Assembly: GCA_039030125.1 (NCBI GenBank)
Contig: JBCCEV010000105.1
Location: 1-15,863, forward strand
DNA from: JBCCEV01 sp039030125
GTDB lineage: Bacteria; Pseudomonadota; Gammaproteobacteria; Ga0077536
Reading direction: 5' to 3'
Length of the DNA: 15,863 bases
The position numbers and the translations under genes were made by a program. Of the stretch, positions 7,218 through 14,102 are shown piece after piece (the stretch's first letter is position 1; every line of letters starts with the position of its first letter). The notes below the pieces were generated by a model that saw only the letters and a program-made list of their open reading frames with translations, did not search any database and had not been told where the DNA came from.

Positions 7218-8152
7218 TTGAGCACCTCCTTTTCCATCCATTTAAGGTTATGGAATCGATCTTCATCCTTGAGATCGCCGGCCATGTACTTCTCCGTGAT
7301 GTCAGCGATTGCATCATTCACCGTGAATTTGGGGCTGAAGCCAGTCGCCAACAAGCGGTCGGAATTGACTCGGTAGGAGCGAGGATCGTTGTTACCCGTC
7401 ACTGTGATTTTTGCATTGGTGCGCTCGGCAACTCGCTCGGCAATCTCCATTAACGATAAATTCTCAAAACCCGCATTAAAGATCCCGGTGTGCTCGGGGT
7501 GATCGAGCATGAACAGATAGACATCGGTGATGTCTTCCATATGGATATTGGGCCGCGTCTGCTCCCCGCCGAACACCGTGATCTCGCCGTTGGTGAGCGC
7601 CTGCATTGTGAGCATATTTACCGAAACATCTAACCGCATGCGCGGCGATATACCGCACACCGTCGCCGGCCGGATGATCTGAACGGTCATGTCATTGGCA
7701 TAACTCAGTAGTACACGTTCGCCGACCATTTTGGTCTTGTTGTACTCAGAAATTGGCGTGAGTTCGAGTTCCTCTACGACTTGCTCTTCGTCCTTGACGC
7801 CGTAAACGCTTCCGGAGGACGCGTATATAAATCGCGATATCCCGACGCGCGCCGCCTTGTCAGCCAGTTGCATTGTCGCCAGCGCGCTAATTTCCCAAGT
7901 GAGCTTGGGGTCCAGATCCCCGCACGGATCGTTGGCCACCGATGAAAGATGAATAATCGCCTCAACATCGTCTAGATCAATTTTGTCGGTCTCGCGCACA
8001 TCTTGCTCAAGGACCCGAAGATTAGGATGCTCCGGCAGATAGTTTCCGAACCACATGATGTCAAGCGCATCAACACTGTAGCCTTTGCTGAGGAGCTTCG
8101 GGACAAGTACCGAGCCTTTGTACCCACACGCACCAGTGACAAGAATCTTCAA
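7214..8152 (-). CDS. NAD-dependent sugar epimerase/dehydratase (extended SDR family)
   Basis: A 312-residue extended short-chain dehydrogenase acting on nucleotide sugars. TGACGYKGS (6-14) is the GxxGxxG dinucleotide motif, and Asp31 after the second strand favours NAD. IIHLSSVAND (66-75) and YASSGSVYG (110-118) line the active site, and YNKTK (137-141) provides the catalytic Tyr137 and Lys141. Such enzymes make 4-keto intermediates during 4-epimerisation, 4,6-dehydration or 6-epimerisation; HldD-like heptose epimerases belong to this superfamily. The class cannot be fixed by eye. The start is TTG 8152, supported by AGGGAG ending 5 nt upstream. The gene begins 15 nt after the glycosyltransferase stop and ends overlapping the isomerase start by 4 nt. 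Confidence 0.9.
   Translation of the reverse strand: MKILVTGACGYKGSVLVPKLLSKGYSVDALDIMWFGNYLPEHPNLRVLEQDVRETDKIDLDDVEAIIHLSSVANDPCGDLDPKLTWEISALATMQLADKAARVGISRFIYASSGSVYGVKDEEQVVEELELTPISEYNKTKMVGERVLLSYANDMTVQIIRPATVCGISPRMRLDVSVNMLTMQALTNGEITVFGGEQTRPNIHMEDITDVYLFMLDHPEHTGIFNAGFENLSLMEIAERVAERTNAKITVTGNNDPRSYRVNSDRLLATGFSPKFTVNDAIADITEKYMAGDLKDEDRFHNLKWMEKEVLN
7224..7229 (-). promoter_or_regulatory. Shine-Dalgarno GGAGGT that sets a TTG start for the SIS isomerase
   Basis: GGAGGT sits 6 nt before TTG 7217, within the last codons of the epimerase gene. The upstream in-frame ATG at 7241 would have to initiate without it. Confidence 0.75.
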
Positions 8153-8157
8153 AACCG

Positions 8158-8163
8158 CTCCCT
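8158..8163 (-). promoter_or_regulatory. Shine-Dalgarno AGGGAG before the epimerase TTG start
   Basis: AGGGAG lies 5 nt upstream of TTG 8152 in the short gap after the glycosyltransferase stop, and it supports the non-ATG start. Confidence 0.7.
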
Positions 8164-8167
8164 CTCT

Positions 8168-9502
8168 CTATCCGTATTGGGACATCAAAGTCCCTCTAGT
8201 GGTCGTTAAGGCCGCCAGAAAATCCCGCGGCAGCCGCTGCTCAAACTCATCAGTGGAAATTTCCATCACCGCCCGAATTTCGCGATCGAGAATTGCCGGA
8301 TACCACTCATCCTCTCGCTCCAACGGCGTCTTTGCTCGGGGCTCGAAAGCCAAGCGTTTAAGCCATAAGGCGAGATACAAGACCGCGGTTTTTTCGACGG
8401 TGCTGTCAAGCGGGTACTTGGTGACCACACGTTGACGCCCGGCATCACCCCAGCGCTGGCGAAGTTCGGCCGACTCAATCAATTGCAGCATTGCCGCGCC
8501 TAAGCGCACTGGATTTCGCGTCGGCACCAGGGTTCCGCTGACCGCCTCTTCAACTTGCTCTAACGCGCCGCCCACGGCAGTCGCCAGCACCGGCAATCCT
8601 GCGCGCATGTATTCTAAAATCGCATTCGAAAACCCTTCCTGATGCGAAGCGGACACACCAACATCAGCAATATTCAGATAATCGCGAACATCGCTTACCT
8701 GGTTCACGAAAATGACATCCTCGGCACAACCAAGTTTAGCGCTCCATGTTTTAAGCTCCGCCAACAATCCCTCGTCACGTCCCACGCATAGAAGACAGAG
8801 TTGGCGATCCCTTGCTTTGGACCGGGCCTTCGCGAAACCCTCAATCAAATCGATGTGTCCTTTGTAGGGGATCAAGTTCGCCACGTTGATGAACACGATT
8901 GCGGCGGCGCTGATCCCCAACGAAGATCTGCTCACCTCACCACTACCCTCGCAGTCAGCCGCGATCCCATTGGGGATGATCGCCAAGCGGCTCGACGGAA
9001 ATCCTTCCTCGCGAAGCTCCTCAATGATCGCTTTTGAATTTGCAACACCGACGACGGCATCGCGATGAAGACGGTGCTCAAGCTTGGCAAGAAGCGAATG
9101 ATTGAGTTGATAATGATTAAGGCTACGACGGCTCATCACTAAATGCTTAAAGCGTACGAGCATCGAACAAACACCTGTCATTAGATACGCCTGCGGCAAA
9201 TAGCAGTGCACGAAAAGCGTTCGTTTATCCAGCAAGTGCCGCATTAACGCCACGGCCGAAACGACGAGCAGCAGTGCTTTTCCCAGACGGCCACGACGTA
9301 AGCACGCTACACGCTTCAGCGGGGCATAAACCTCAACACCGGCAGCTTCGAGCTCGGGCGCCAAATCGCCCGCGCCGATCATGGTATGAACCCGCACGGG
9401 CAATCCGGAGCGCAACAACTCAGGGAGAACCATCAGGAGCTGACGCTCGGTGCCCCCGAGGCCCAGTGAACCAATAACGATCACAATCTTTGAATCAGCC
9501 AC
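8168..9502 (-). CDS. Glycosyltransferase family 4 protein with C-terminal extension
   Basis: This 444-residue retaining GT-B glycosyltransferase has the Gly-rich N-terminal GSLGLGGTERQL (11-22), an inter-domain IPNGI (176-180), and NLIPYKGH (209-216) in the donor-binding domain. The EX7E signature is E289 to E297 within QEGFSNAILEYM, followed by GLPVLATAVGG (302-312). The family normally ends near residue 385. About 60 further residues, rich in Arg, Glu and aromatic residues, follow here and match nothing I recognise. The enzyme should transfer a nucleotide-activated sugar to a lipid-linked or other glycan acceptor at the cytoplasmic membrane. No transmembrane segment is convincing, although 76-90 is hydrophobic. 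The start is GTG 9502, overlapping the aminotransferase 3' end by 8 nt. It is the only clear glycosyltransferase in the window. Confidence 0.9.
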   Translation of the reverse strand: MADSKIVIVIGSLGLGGTERQLLMVLPELLRSGLPVRVHTMIGAGDLAPELEAAGVEVYAPLKRVACLRRGRLGKALLLVVSAVALMRHLLDKRTLFVHCYLPQAYLMTGVCSMLVRFKHLVMSRRSLNHYQLNHSLLAKLEHRLHRDAVVGVANSKAIIEELREEGFPSSRLAIIPNGIAADCEGSGEVSRSSLGISAAAIVFINVANLIPYKGHIDLIEGFAKARSKARDRQLCLLCVGRDEGLLAELKTWSAKLGCAEDVIFVNQVSDVRDYLNIADVGVSASHQEGFSNAILEYMRAGLPVLATAVGGALEQVEEAVSGTLVPTRNPVRLGAAMLQLIESAELRQRWGDAGRQRVVTKYPLDSTVEKTAVLYLALWLKRLAFEPRAKTPLEREDEWYPAILDREIRAVMEISTDEFEQRLPRDFLAALTTTRGTLMSQYG

Positions 9503-10625
9503 TAACCTGTCTCATCTGGGCGTGCGCAAACTCGCAGATGGAATCTGCAATATGTTCGATTTCTTGGTCGCTAAGATACGGATGCATTGGGAGGCACAAG
9601 ATCCGCGCGGCAGCCGCCTCGGCATGAACGCAACCGGTCCCCACGGCACCGGCGAAAGCGGCTTGTTGATATAGGACACGTGGATAGTGCACGGAGGTCG
9701 GTACACCGCGCTCGGTCAGAAAACGAGCCAGGCGATCCCGTTCGTTCGTCTCGATGGGAAACTGCGCGTGGGCAGAGCGGAACACCTCTCCGCCGTCGGC
9801 CACGCCGACCGCTCCAGCGAGGGCGTTATGATATTGCTCAGCCACACGGCGGCGGGCTTCAAGCTCGTCGTCGAAGATCTCGAGTTTCGTTAGCAGTACC
9901 GCTGCTTGGATGGTATCGAGTCGGGAATTTTTACCCAGGCGCGTATGCTCATAACGTCCCGTCTGACCATGATCGCGCAGTTGTCGCAGCACCTCGGCAA
10001 TATCGTCGTCGTCGGAGAAACAAGCACCACCGTCTCCGTAACAACCAAGAGGCTTGCTCGGATAAAAGCTGGTACACGCAAGCTTGGTAAGCGCGCAAGA
10101 ATGGCCTCGCGCCGTGGTGGCGCCGAAGCTCTGCGCCGCATCTTCGATTACCGCGATGCCGTGCTTTGCCGCGATTTCATTGAGCGCTTCGAAATCGGCG
10201 CATCGCCCGTACAAGCTTACGGCCAAGATCGCTTTCGTGCGCTTGGAGATGTTTTGTTCTACGAGCGTTGGGTTGAGGTTGTAGGTTTGCGGCTCAATGT
10301 CTGCAAAAACCGGTGTCGCGCCACACCAAAGAATGGCCTCCACGGTGGCGGCAAAAGAAAACGGCGTGGTAATAACTTCGTCGCCAGGGCCAACACCCAA
10401 AGCAAGTAAACCCAATATTAATGCGTCTGTGCCGTTGGCGACCGTGACGCAATGTTTCGCGCCCGTATATTTCTCAAGCGCACGTTCGAGTTCGCCAACT
10501 TCACGACCAAGAACGAAGTCGCCGCGCGCCAACACCTCAGCGATCCGAGCGTTAAGAACAGATTTGACCCGCGCTTGCTGGGTTCGCAAATCGACAAAGT
10601 CGATGGCAGGAACGCGTTCAGCCAT
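9495..10625 (-). CDS. DegT/DnrJ/EryC1/StrS-family PLP-dependent sugar aminotransferase
   Basis: A 376-residue fold-type I aminotransferase acting on keto-sugar nucleotides. ANGTDALILGL (63-73) binds the PLP phosphate, EDAAQSFGA (161-169) holds the Asp/Gln pair contacting the cofactor ring, and SFYPSKPLGCYGDGGA (186-201) supplies the Schiff-base Lys191. The last block is close to what I recall of WbpE/WlbC, which aminate C3 of UDP-3-keto-glucuronic acid derivatives, but substrate assignment is tentative. No dedicated partner oxidase other than the epimerase and zinc dehydrogenase is in view. The open frame extends to 10850, but ATG 10625 is clearly the start: AGGAGG precedes it at 10630-10635 and family homology begins there. 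It overlaps the regulator stop by 8 nt. Confidence 0.92.
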   Translation of the reverse strand: MAERVPAIDFVDLRTQQARVKSVLNARIAEVLARGDFVLGREVGELERALEKYTGAKHCVTVANGTDALILGLLALGVGPGDEVITTPFSFAATVEAILWCGATPVFADIEPQTYNLNPTLVEQNISKRTKAILAVSLYGRCADFEALNEIAAKHGIAVIEDAAQSFGATTARGHSCALTKLACTSFYPSKPLGCYGDGGACFSDDDDIAEVLRQLRDHGQTGRYEHTRLGKNSRLDTIQAAVLLTKLEIFDDELEARRRVAEQYHNALAGAVGVADGGEVFRSAHAQFPIETNERDRLARFLTERGVPTSVHYPRVLYQQAAFAGAVGTGCVHAEAAAARILCLPMHPYLSDQEIEHIADSICEFAHAQMRQVSG

Positions 10626-11253
10626 CGTTCCTCCTCTCAAGGGGCGGCCCGTTTTCGAGCAGGGGTTGAAGAACAGCGGGTACCACGAGCGGTTTGGGAT
10701 CGAAACGTTCGACAAGCGCATTAAAGAATTGCTGCGCGTCGCTGAGCGTCGTAAACAGGATACTGTCAAAGTCCGGGATAGGCTCGGTAATCGACCAAAC
10801 AGGTCGACCGAGAAATGCACCCTTAAATTCCGTCGGCTGCACGGTCCCAATCAATTCGATTTCAAATTGATGAGCGCGCACCGAAGCGATTTCTGCGATT
10901 TCCGATACGCCTGCGAGCAATACTCGCCGGTCACCCGATATTTCGATTTGATCGTAGCTCTCTTCGATCGAGGTCGCGGCACGATGATAGTAGTCAAAGG
11001 AAGCACTCAGAAACTCGCCGGTTAGACGGCTTTTCTCGGCAAATCCCTTAGGCGTAAGGTAGTAGGCGTAGCGGTTTGCCGGCGCCTGTTGAATCTTGAC
11101 CAATCCCTTCAATACGCAACGCTTCAGGTAGGCGTTGGTCATCCCAAGCGCCACGCCTAGGCGATCTGCCAGATGACGCTGTGTCACATCACTACGCGCC
11201 TCAATGGCTTCCAGCAAATCGAGCGTTAAGTCTTTTTCGCGGTCTGGACGCAT
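10618..11253 (-). CDS. Winged helix-turn-helix regulator with C-terminal Rossmann-like domain
   Basis: The 211-residue protein starts with a winged helix (about 8-75). DVTQRHLADRLGVALGMTN (22-40) is the helix-turn-helix, and NRYAYYLTPKGFAEKS (60-75) is the wing and dimer helix seen in MarR-type regulators of exopolysaccharide loci. A linker helix (76-105) joins a C-terminal part with RRVLLAGVSEIAEIA (109-123), ELIGTV (133-138) and FLGRPVW (147-153), a beta-alpha-beta pattern like small Rossmann domains that bind nucleotides or sugar nucleotides. I infer a ligand-sensing role. It is the first gene of the operon, and two palindromes lie directly upstream, so autoregulation is likely. The ATG at 11253 has no Shine-Dalgarno and lies about 16 nt from the predicted transcription start. 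Confidence 0.82.
   Translation of the reverse strand: MRPDREKDLTLDLLEAIEARSDVTQRHLADRLGVALGMTNAYLKRCVLKGLVKIQQAPANRYAYYLTPKGFAEKSRLTGEFLSASFDYYHRAATSIEESYDQIEISGDRRVLLAGVSEIAEIASVRAHQFEIELIGTVQPTEFKGAFLGRPVWSITEPIPDFDSILFTTLSDAQQFFNALVERFDPKPLVVPAVLQPLLENGPPLERRNDG
10630..10635 (-). promoter_or_regulatory. Shine-Dalgarno AGGAGG that sets the aminotransferase start
   Basis: A consensus AGGAGG lies 4 nt upstream of ATG 10625, inside the end of the regulator gene. It decides for the internal ATG over the much longer open frame. Confidence 0.8.
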
Positions 11254-11260
11254 AAAGTGT

Positions 11261-11275
11261 GTTCAAATTTTGAAC
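11261..11275. promoter_or_regulatory. Palindromic operator 1 (proximal to the regulator gene)
   Basis: GTTCAAA-T-TTTGAAC is a perfect 15-bp palindrome with 7-bp arms, 7 nt upstream of the regulator ATG. It overlaps the predicted transcription start. A winged-helix dimer is the obvious ligand. Binding by the adjacent regulator is inferred. Confidence 0.72.
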
Positions 11276-11305
11276 ATTCTATCAGCATGTTCAATCCGTG
11301 AACAA
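11276..11305 (-). promoter_or_regulatory. Candidate sigma-70 promoter of the glycan operon
   Basis: On the minus strand TTGTTC (11305-11300) is followed after 18 nt by TAGAAT (11281-11276), one mismatch from the consensus -10. The -10 lies between the two palindromes and the -35 lies within the distal one, so a bound regulator would block polymerase. Transcription would start near 11269. The -35 match is weak. Confidence 0.5.
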
Positions 11306-11316
11306 CACTATATATT
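11288..11316 (+). promoter_or_regulatory. Weak candidate promoter facing mltF
   Basis: TGTTCA (11288-11293), 17 nt, then TATATT (11311-11316). The -10 is good and the -35 matches only three consensus bases. Operator 2 covers the -35, so the same regulator could affect mltF. The remaining 11317-11440 region holds only an imperfect tandem repeat near 11347-11376. Confidence 0.3.
11289..11303. promoter_or_regulatory. Palindromic operator 2 (distal)
   Basis: GTTCA-ATCCG-TGAAC is a 15-bp site with the same half-sites and the same spacing as operator 1. The centres are 28 bp apart. It overlaps the candidate -35 region of the operon promoter and a weak -35 facing mltF. Confidence 0.68.
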
Positions 11317-11440
11317 GTGTTTGCGGGGTCGCCACCGTCACGCGGTGCAGTGGTCTCTGCGCAGTGGCCTCTTTGCAGGCGCGGCGCGTCTAGCCACCAC
11401 GGGCGAATCGCAAATCAAATAAAACTCATAATGGACGCGA

Positions 11441-12841
11441 ATGAGCAGCGCCGTTTTTTCGCCAAATATTGGTTTGAAACTCGCCATCCTGATAGGCGCC
11501 ATGACCCTCGGGGGCTGCGGCGATCGCGCGATAACGCCACAAAATATCGAGGCTTTGGGTTGGCTCCGGTTGGCGATAGTGCCCAGTGGCCCTAACCAAC
11601 CCTGTACCGAGCCGAATTTTGAGCTGGCCCTAGCAGAACAATTCGCGCGCTCTATCAATGCCGACCTTGCGGTTATTCCGGCGAGAAATCAGCGTGAAGT
11701 AATCGAGTTACTCCTTACCGGCAAAGCACACATGGGGGCCACCGGCCCACCTAAACCGGTCGCGGGGCTCAGTTGGGGCGCGACCTACCGAATTGATTTT
11801 CCGGTCTTGATCTATCGTCGGGGGAGCGATCGACCGCGAGACGCTAGCGATATTGGTGAGCGCCCAATCGTCGCGCTTGAGCGCGCTGAGACAAACTTCG
11901 TGGCCCGGGAACTCTACGCCAGCGGGCACGACGTCCAGCTAATTACTGTTGGCACGCTAGGCGAAATAACGGCGATCGTCGATCGGCAGGTTGAACCGCT
12001 AGGACTCATGCGAGCGTCGGAGTTCGAAGACCTCCGCAGACGCTACCCCGAAGTCGCTTTGGCGATCGAGTTCGATCACCCTTTGGCGCTGACATGGTTA
12101 TACCGCGGCCAACAAAACGACCCGTTGGGGGCTTCGATCACAAAATATATGGCCGGGCAGTTCCAGCAAGGAGCCTACAACGATCTGGAGCATCGATACT
12201 TTTCCCACTTGCGAAAGTTCGATTACGTTGAAGCACGCGCGTTTTTGCGGCACTACTCAGAACGCCTGCCCGAATTTCGCCAAACATTTATCGAGGCTGG
12301 CGAGCAAGTCGATATCGATTGGCGTCTATTGGCAGCCGTTGGCTATCAGGAATCACACTGGCGGCAAAACGCACGATCCCCGACCGGTGTCAGGGGCTTG
12401 ATGATGCTTACCGAAGCTACCGCCAAACGCATGCAGGTCGACCGTTTGGATCCGCATCAGAGCATCCGCGGCGGCGCACGCTACCTGAAGCAAATCAAAG
12501 ACCGCCTGCCCGAGCGGATCCCCGAGCCTGATCGGCTGTGGTTCGCACTCGCCGGTTACAACATTGGGCTCGGCCATTTGGAGGACGCGCGCGTCCTCGC
12601 CGATCGGGCTGGCGCCGATCCAGACAAATGGTTCGAAGTGGCGCCCTTTCTGCTCAAACTGGGGCAACGTGAGTGGGCGGAAAAAACCCGGTTCGGACGG
12701 GCTGCCGGCGGCCAAGCGCGCAACTTCGTTCGCAACGTGCGGCGTTACAACGACGTTTTGATCAGCTTAGAGCCGTCGCCCCAAAGAAATATTTGCCGCG
12801 TCGATAAGCCTGCGCCAATCAAGCGATTTGCTCTATTTTAG
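11441..12841 (+). CDS. mltF: Membrane-bound lytic murein transglycosylase F-like lipoprotein
   Basis: The 466-residue protein has the MltF layout. An N-terminal hydrophobic segment ends in the lipobox LGGC (23-26), predicting lipidation of Cys26 and membrane anchoring. Residues about 40-265 resemble a periplasmic substrate-binding protein family 3 domain (LRLAIVPSG at 42-50). Residues about 280-440 form the SLT catalytic domain, with the catalytic Glu304 in GYQESHW, then GVRGLMMLT (316-324) and AGYNIG (371-376). It should cleave peptidoglycan to 1,6-anhydromuropeptides. ATG 11441 has no clear Shine-Dalgarno. TTG 11474 would give a more typical lipoprotein signal beginning MKLAIL and is a fair alternative. 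It is divergent from the glycan operon and ends 3 nt from the convergent Sel1 gene. Confidence 0.88.
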   Translation: MSSAVFSPNIGLKLAILIGAMTLGGCGDRAITPQNIEALGWLRLAIVPSGPNQPCTEPNFELALAEQFARSINADLAVIPARNQREVIELLLTGKAHMGATGPPKPVAGLSWGATYRIDFPVLIYRRGSDRPRDASDIGERPIVALERAETNFVARELYASGHDVQLITVGTLGEITAIVDRQVEPLGLMRASEFEDLRRRYPEVALAIEFDHPLALTWLYRGQQNDPLGASITKYMAGQFQQGAYNDLEHRYFSHLRKFDYVEARAFLRHYSERLPEFRQTFIEAGEQVDIDWRLLAAVGYQESHWRQNARSPTGVRGLMMLTEATAKRMQVDRLDPHQSIRGGARYLKQIKDRLPERIPEPDRLWFALAGYNIGLGHLEDARVLADRAGADPDKWFEVAPFLLKLGQREWAEKTRFGRAAGGQARNFVRNVRRYNDVLISLEPSPQRNICRVDKPAPIKRFALF

Positions 12842-12844
12842 AGA

Positions 12845-14026
12845 TCAGTTTTTCGTTTGGCGTCGGTGCATGACGGATGGCAGCTTCGCCGCCATTTTTT
12901 CCGCGGCTGCGCTCGAACGTTCGTGTCCGAGTTCGATGGCACGACAAAACCAGTCATAAGCGGCGGCTCGATCTTTTCCACTACCCTGCCCGGTCGCTAA
13001 ACATACGCCCGCGCAGTGAGCGGACTTTCCATGACCGGCATCACCCCCACGACAAAACCACTCATAGGCGATCTCCAGCTCGCCACGCCGCAGATAGTAC
13101 TTGCCCAATTGATACTGAGCATCGCTCAACCCCTGCCTAGCCGCCGCCACTAACCAACGCTCTGATTCGGGTGGCTTTAGCCGGCGTCCGAGGAGCAGTT
13201 GTGCTTTCGCGTAACCGAGCTCGGCTGAACGTTGCAACCACGCGAGGGCTTCTTGGGGATCTGGTGCGCAACCAAGACCTTTTTGGAGCAATTGGGCAAA
13301 CACGTACTGCGCTTTTGGGTAATCGGAAAATGCGGCTTCACGAATCAAACTTGCACCGCGTTCGTCATCCTGCAGCAAGCCTTCACCGCCAATGAGTAGC
13401 ATTCCGAGATTTAATTTGGCTTTCTCATTACCGGCATCAGCCGCCTGTTCATACCAATGGACAGCCTTGGAAACATCACGGCGACACCCCCAGCCCTCGC
13501 TTAGCGCGCGCCCAAGATTGAGTTGCGCTTTTGGATAGCCCTGTTCGGCTGCCCTGGAAAACCAAACAAACGCCCGCTCGAGATCTTTTCGGACCCCATC
13601 ACCGCGTTGATAGCACAGCGCCAAATTGTGCCGCGCTTTAACATCACCGGCTGCGGCGGCGCGTTGATACCAGCCAACGGCAACGCTGAGATCTTGGGGA
13701 ACGAGCTGCCCGTGATGGAAGCACCAGGCGAGAAAACTCTGCGAACCTGGATGACCAGATTCCGCCGCGGTTTTCAACAGCGCCGCAATCTCTTTGCGAT
13801 CAGCAACCAAGGTCGAATCGAGAGAGGTGATCCCAGCTCGCATCGCCGCGCGTCGATGGCCGCTACGTGCAGCGCTAATGTACCAATGAAGCGCTAGTTG
13901 CCGATCGCGCTCAACAATCCATGCATGCGCATAACACTCCGCAAGTTGATACTGAGCATCGCTACGGCCGTCACTGGCTTCGACCAGCAGTGTGTCGATC
14001 GCAGAAATAGGTGTGTCGGCGGCCAT
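12845..14026 (-). CDS. Sel1-repeat (TPR-like) protein
   Basis: Most of the 393 residues are tandem alpha-helical repeats of about 36 residues with the Sel1 pattern (A-x-x-x-L-G, G-x-G, D-x-x-x-A-x-x-W-[FY]-x-x-A-A-x-x-G). Around nine can be counted from residue 24 to 380; one near 285-312 is shortened and lacks the G-x-G turn. No signal peptide, membrane segment or enzyme domain is seen, so it is probably a cytoplasmic scaffold or adaptor. Such proteins act in protein-protein contact, including envelope and signalling functions, but partners cannot be predicted. It is convergent with mltF and divergent from the HDOD gene across 76 nt (14027-14102), in which I see no convincing promoter. Confidence 0.88.
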   Translation of the reverse strand: MAADTPISAIDTLLVEASDGRSDAQYQLAECYAHAWIVERDRQLALHWYISAARSGHRRAAMRAGITSLDSTLVADRKEIAALLKTAAESGHPGSQSFLAWCFHHGQLVPQDLSVAVGWYQRAAAAGDVKARHNLALCYQRGDGVRKDLERAFVWFSRAAEQGYPKAQLNLGRALSEGWGCRRDVSKAVHWYEQAADAGNEKAKLNLGMLLIGGEGLLQDDERGASLIREAAFSDYPKAQYVFAQLLQKGLGCAPDPQEALAWLQRSAELGYAKAQLLLGRRLKPPESERWLVAAARQGLSDAQYQLGKYYLRRGELEIAYEWFCRGGDAGHGKSAHCAGVCLATGQGSGKDRAAAYDWFCRAIELGHERSSAAAEKMAAKLPSVMHRRQTKN

Positions 14027-14102
14027 GCCTTGATCTTCGTTCTAATCACCGTCTGGAGTCCAGCAAATTCAAGCCAAAAATCGAACTGCCGATAGATCGC
14101 CT

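Noticed and set aside
9587..10409. Two plus-strand open frames of 167 codons each
   Set aside because: Both are shadows of the aminotransferase gene; low-complexity basic translations without motifs.
10626..10850. N-terminal extension of the aminotransferase to 10850
   Set aside because: It is an out-of-frame reading of the regulator gene; AGGAGG before ATG 10625 fixes the start.
10297..11025. Plus-strand open frame of 242 codons
   Set aside because: It lies antisense to the well-supported aminotransferase and regulator genes, is rich in Arg, Ser and Lys, and has no recognisable domain.
11347..11376. Imperfect tandem repeat, GCAGTGGTCTCTGC followed by GCAGTGGCCTCTTTGC
   Set aside because: Only two unequal copies; no sign of a repeat array, regulatory site or mobile element end.
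11254..11440. JUMPstart/ops antitermination element upstream of the glycan operon
   Set aside because: No GGCGGTAG-type sequence is present, and the predicted leader is only about 16 nt.
14027..14102. Promoters in the gap between the Sel1 and HDOD genes
   Set aside because: No pair of -35 and -10 boxes with good spacing was found on either strand.
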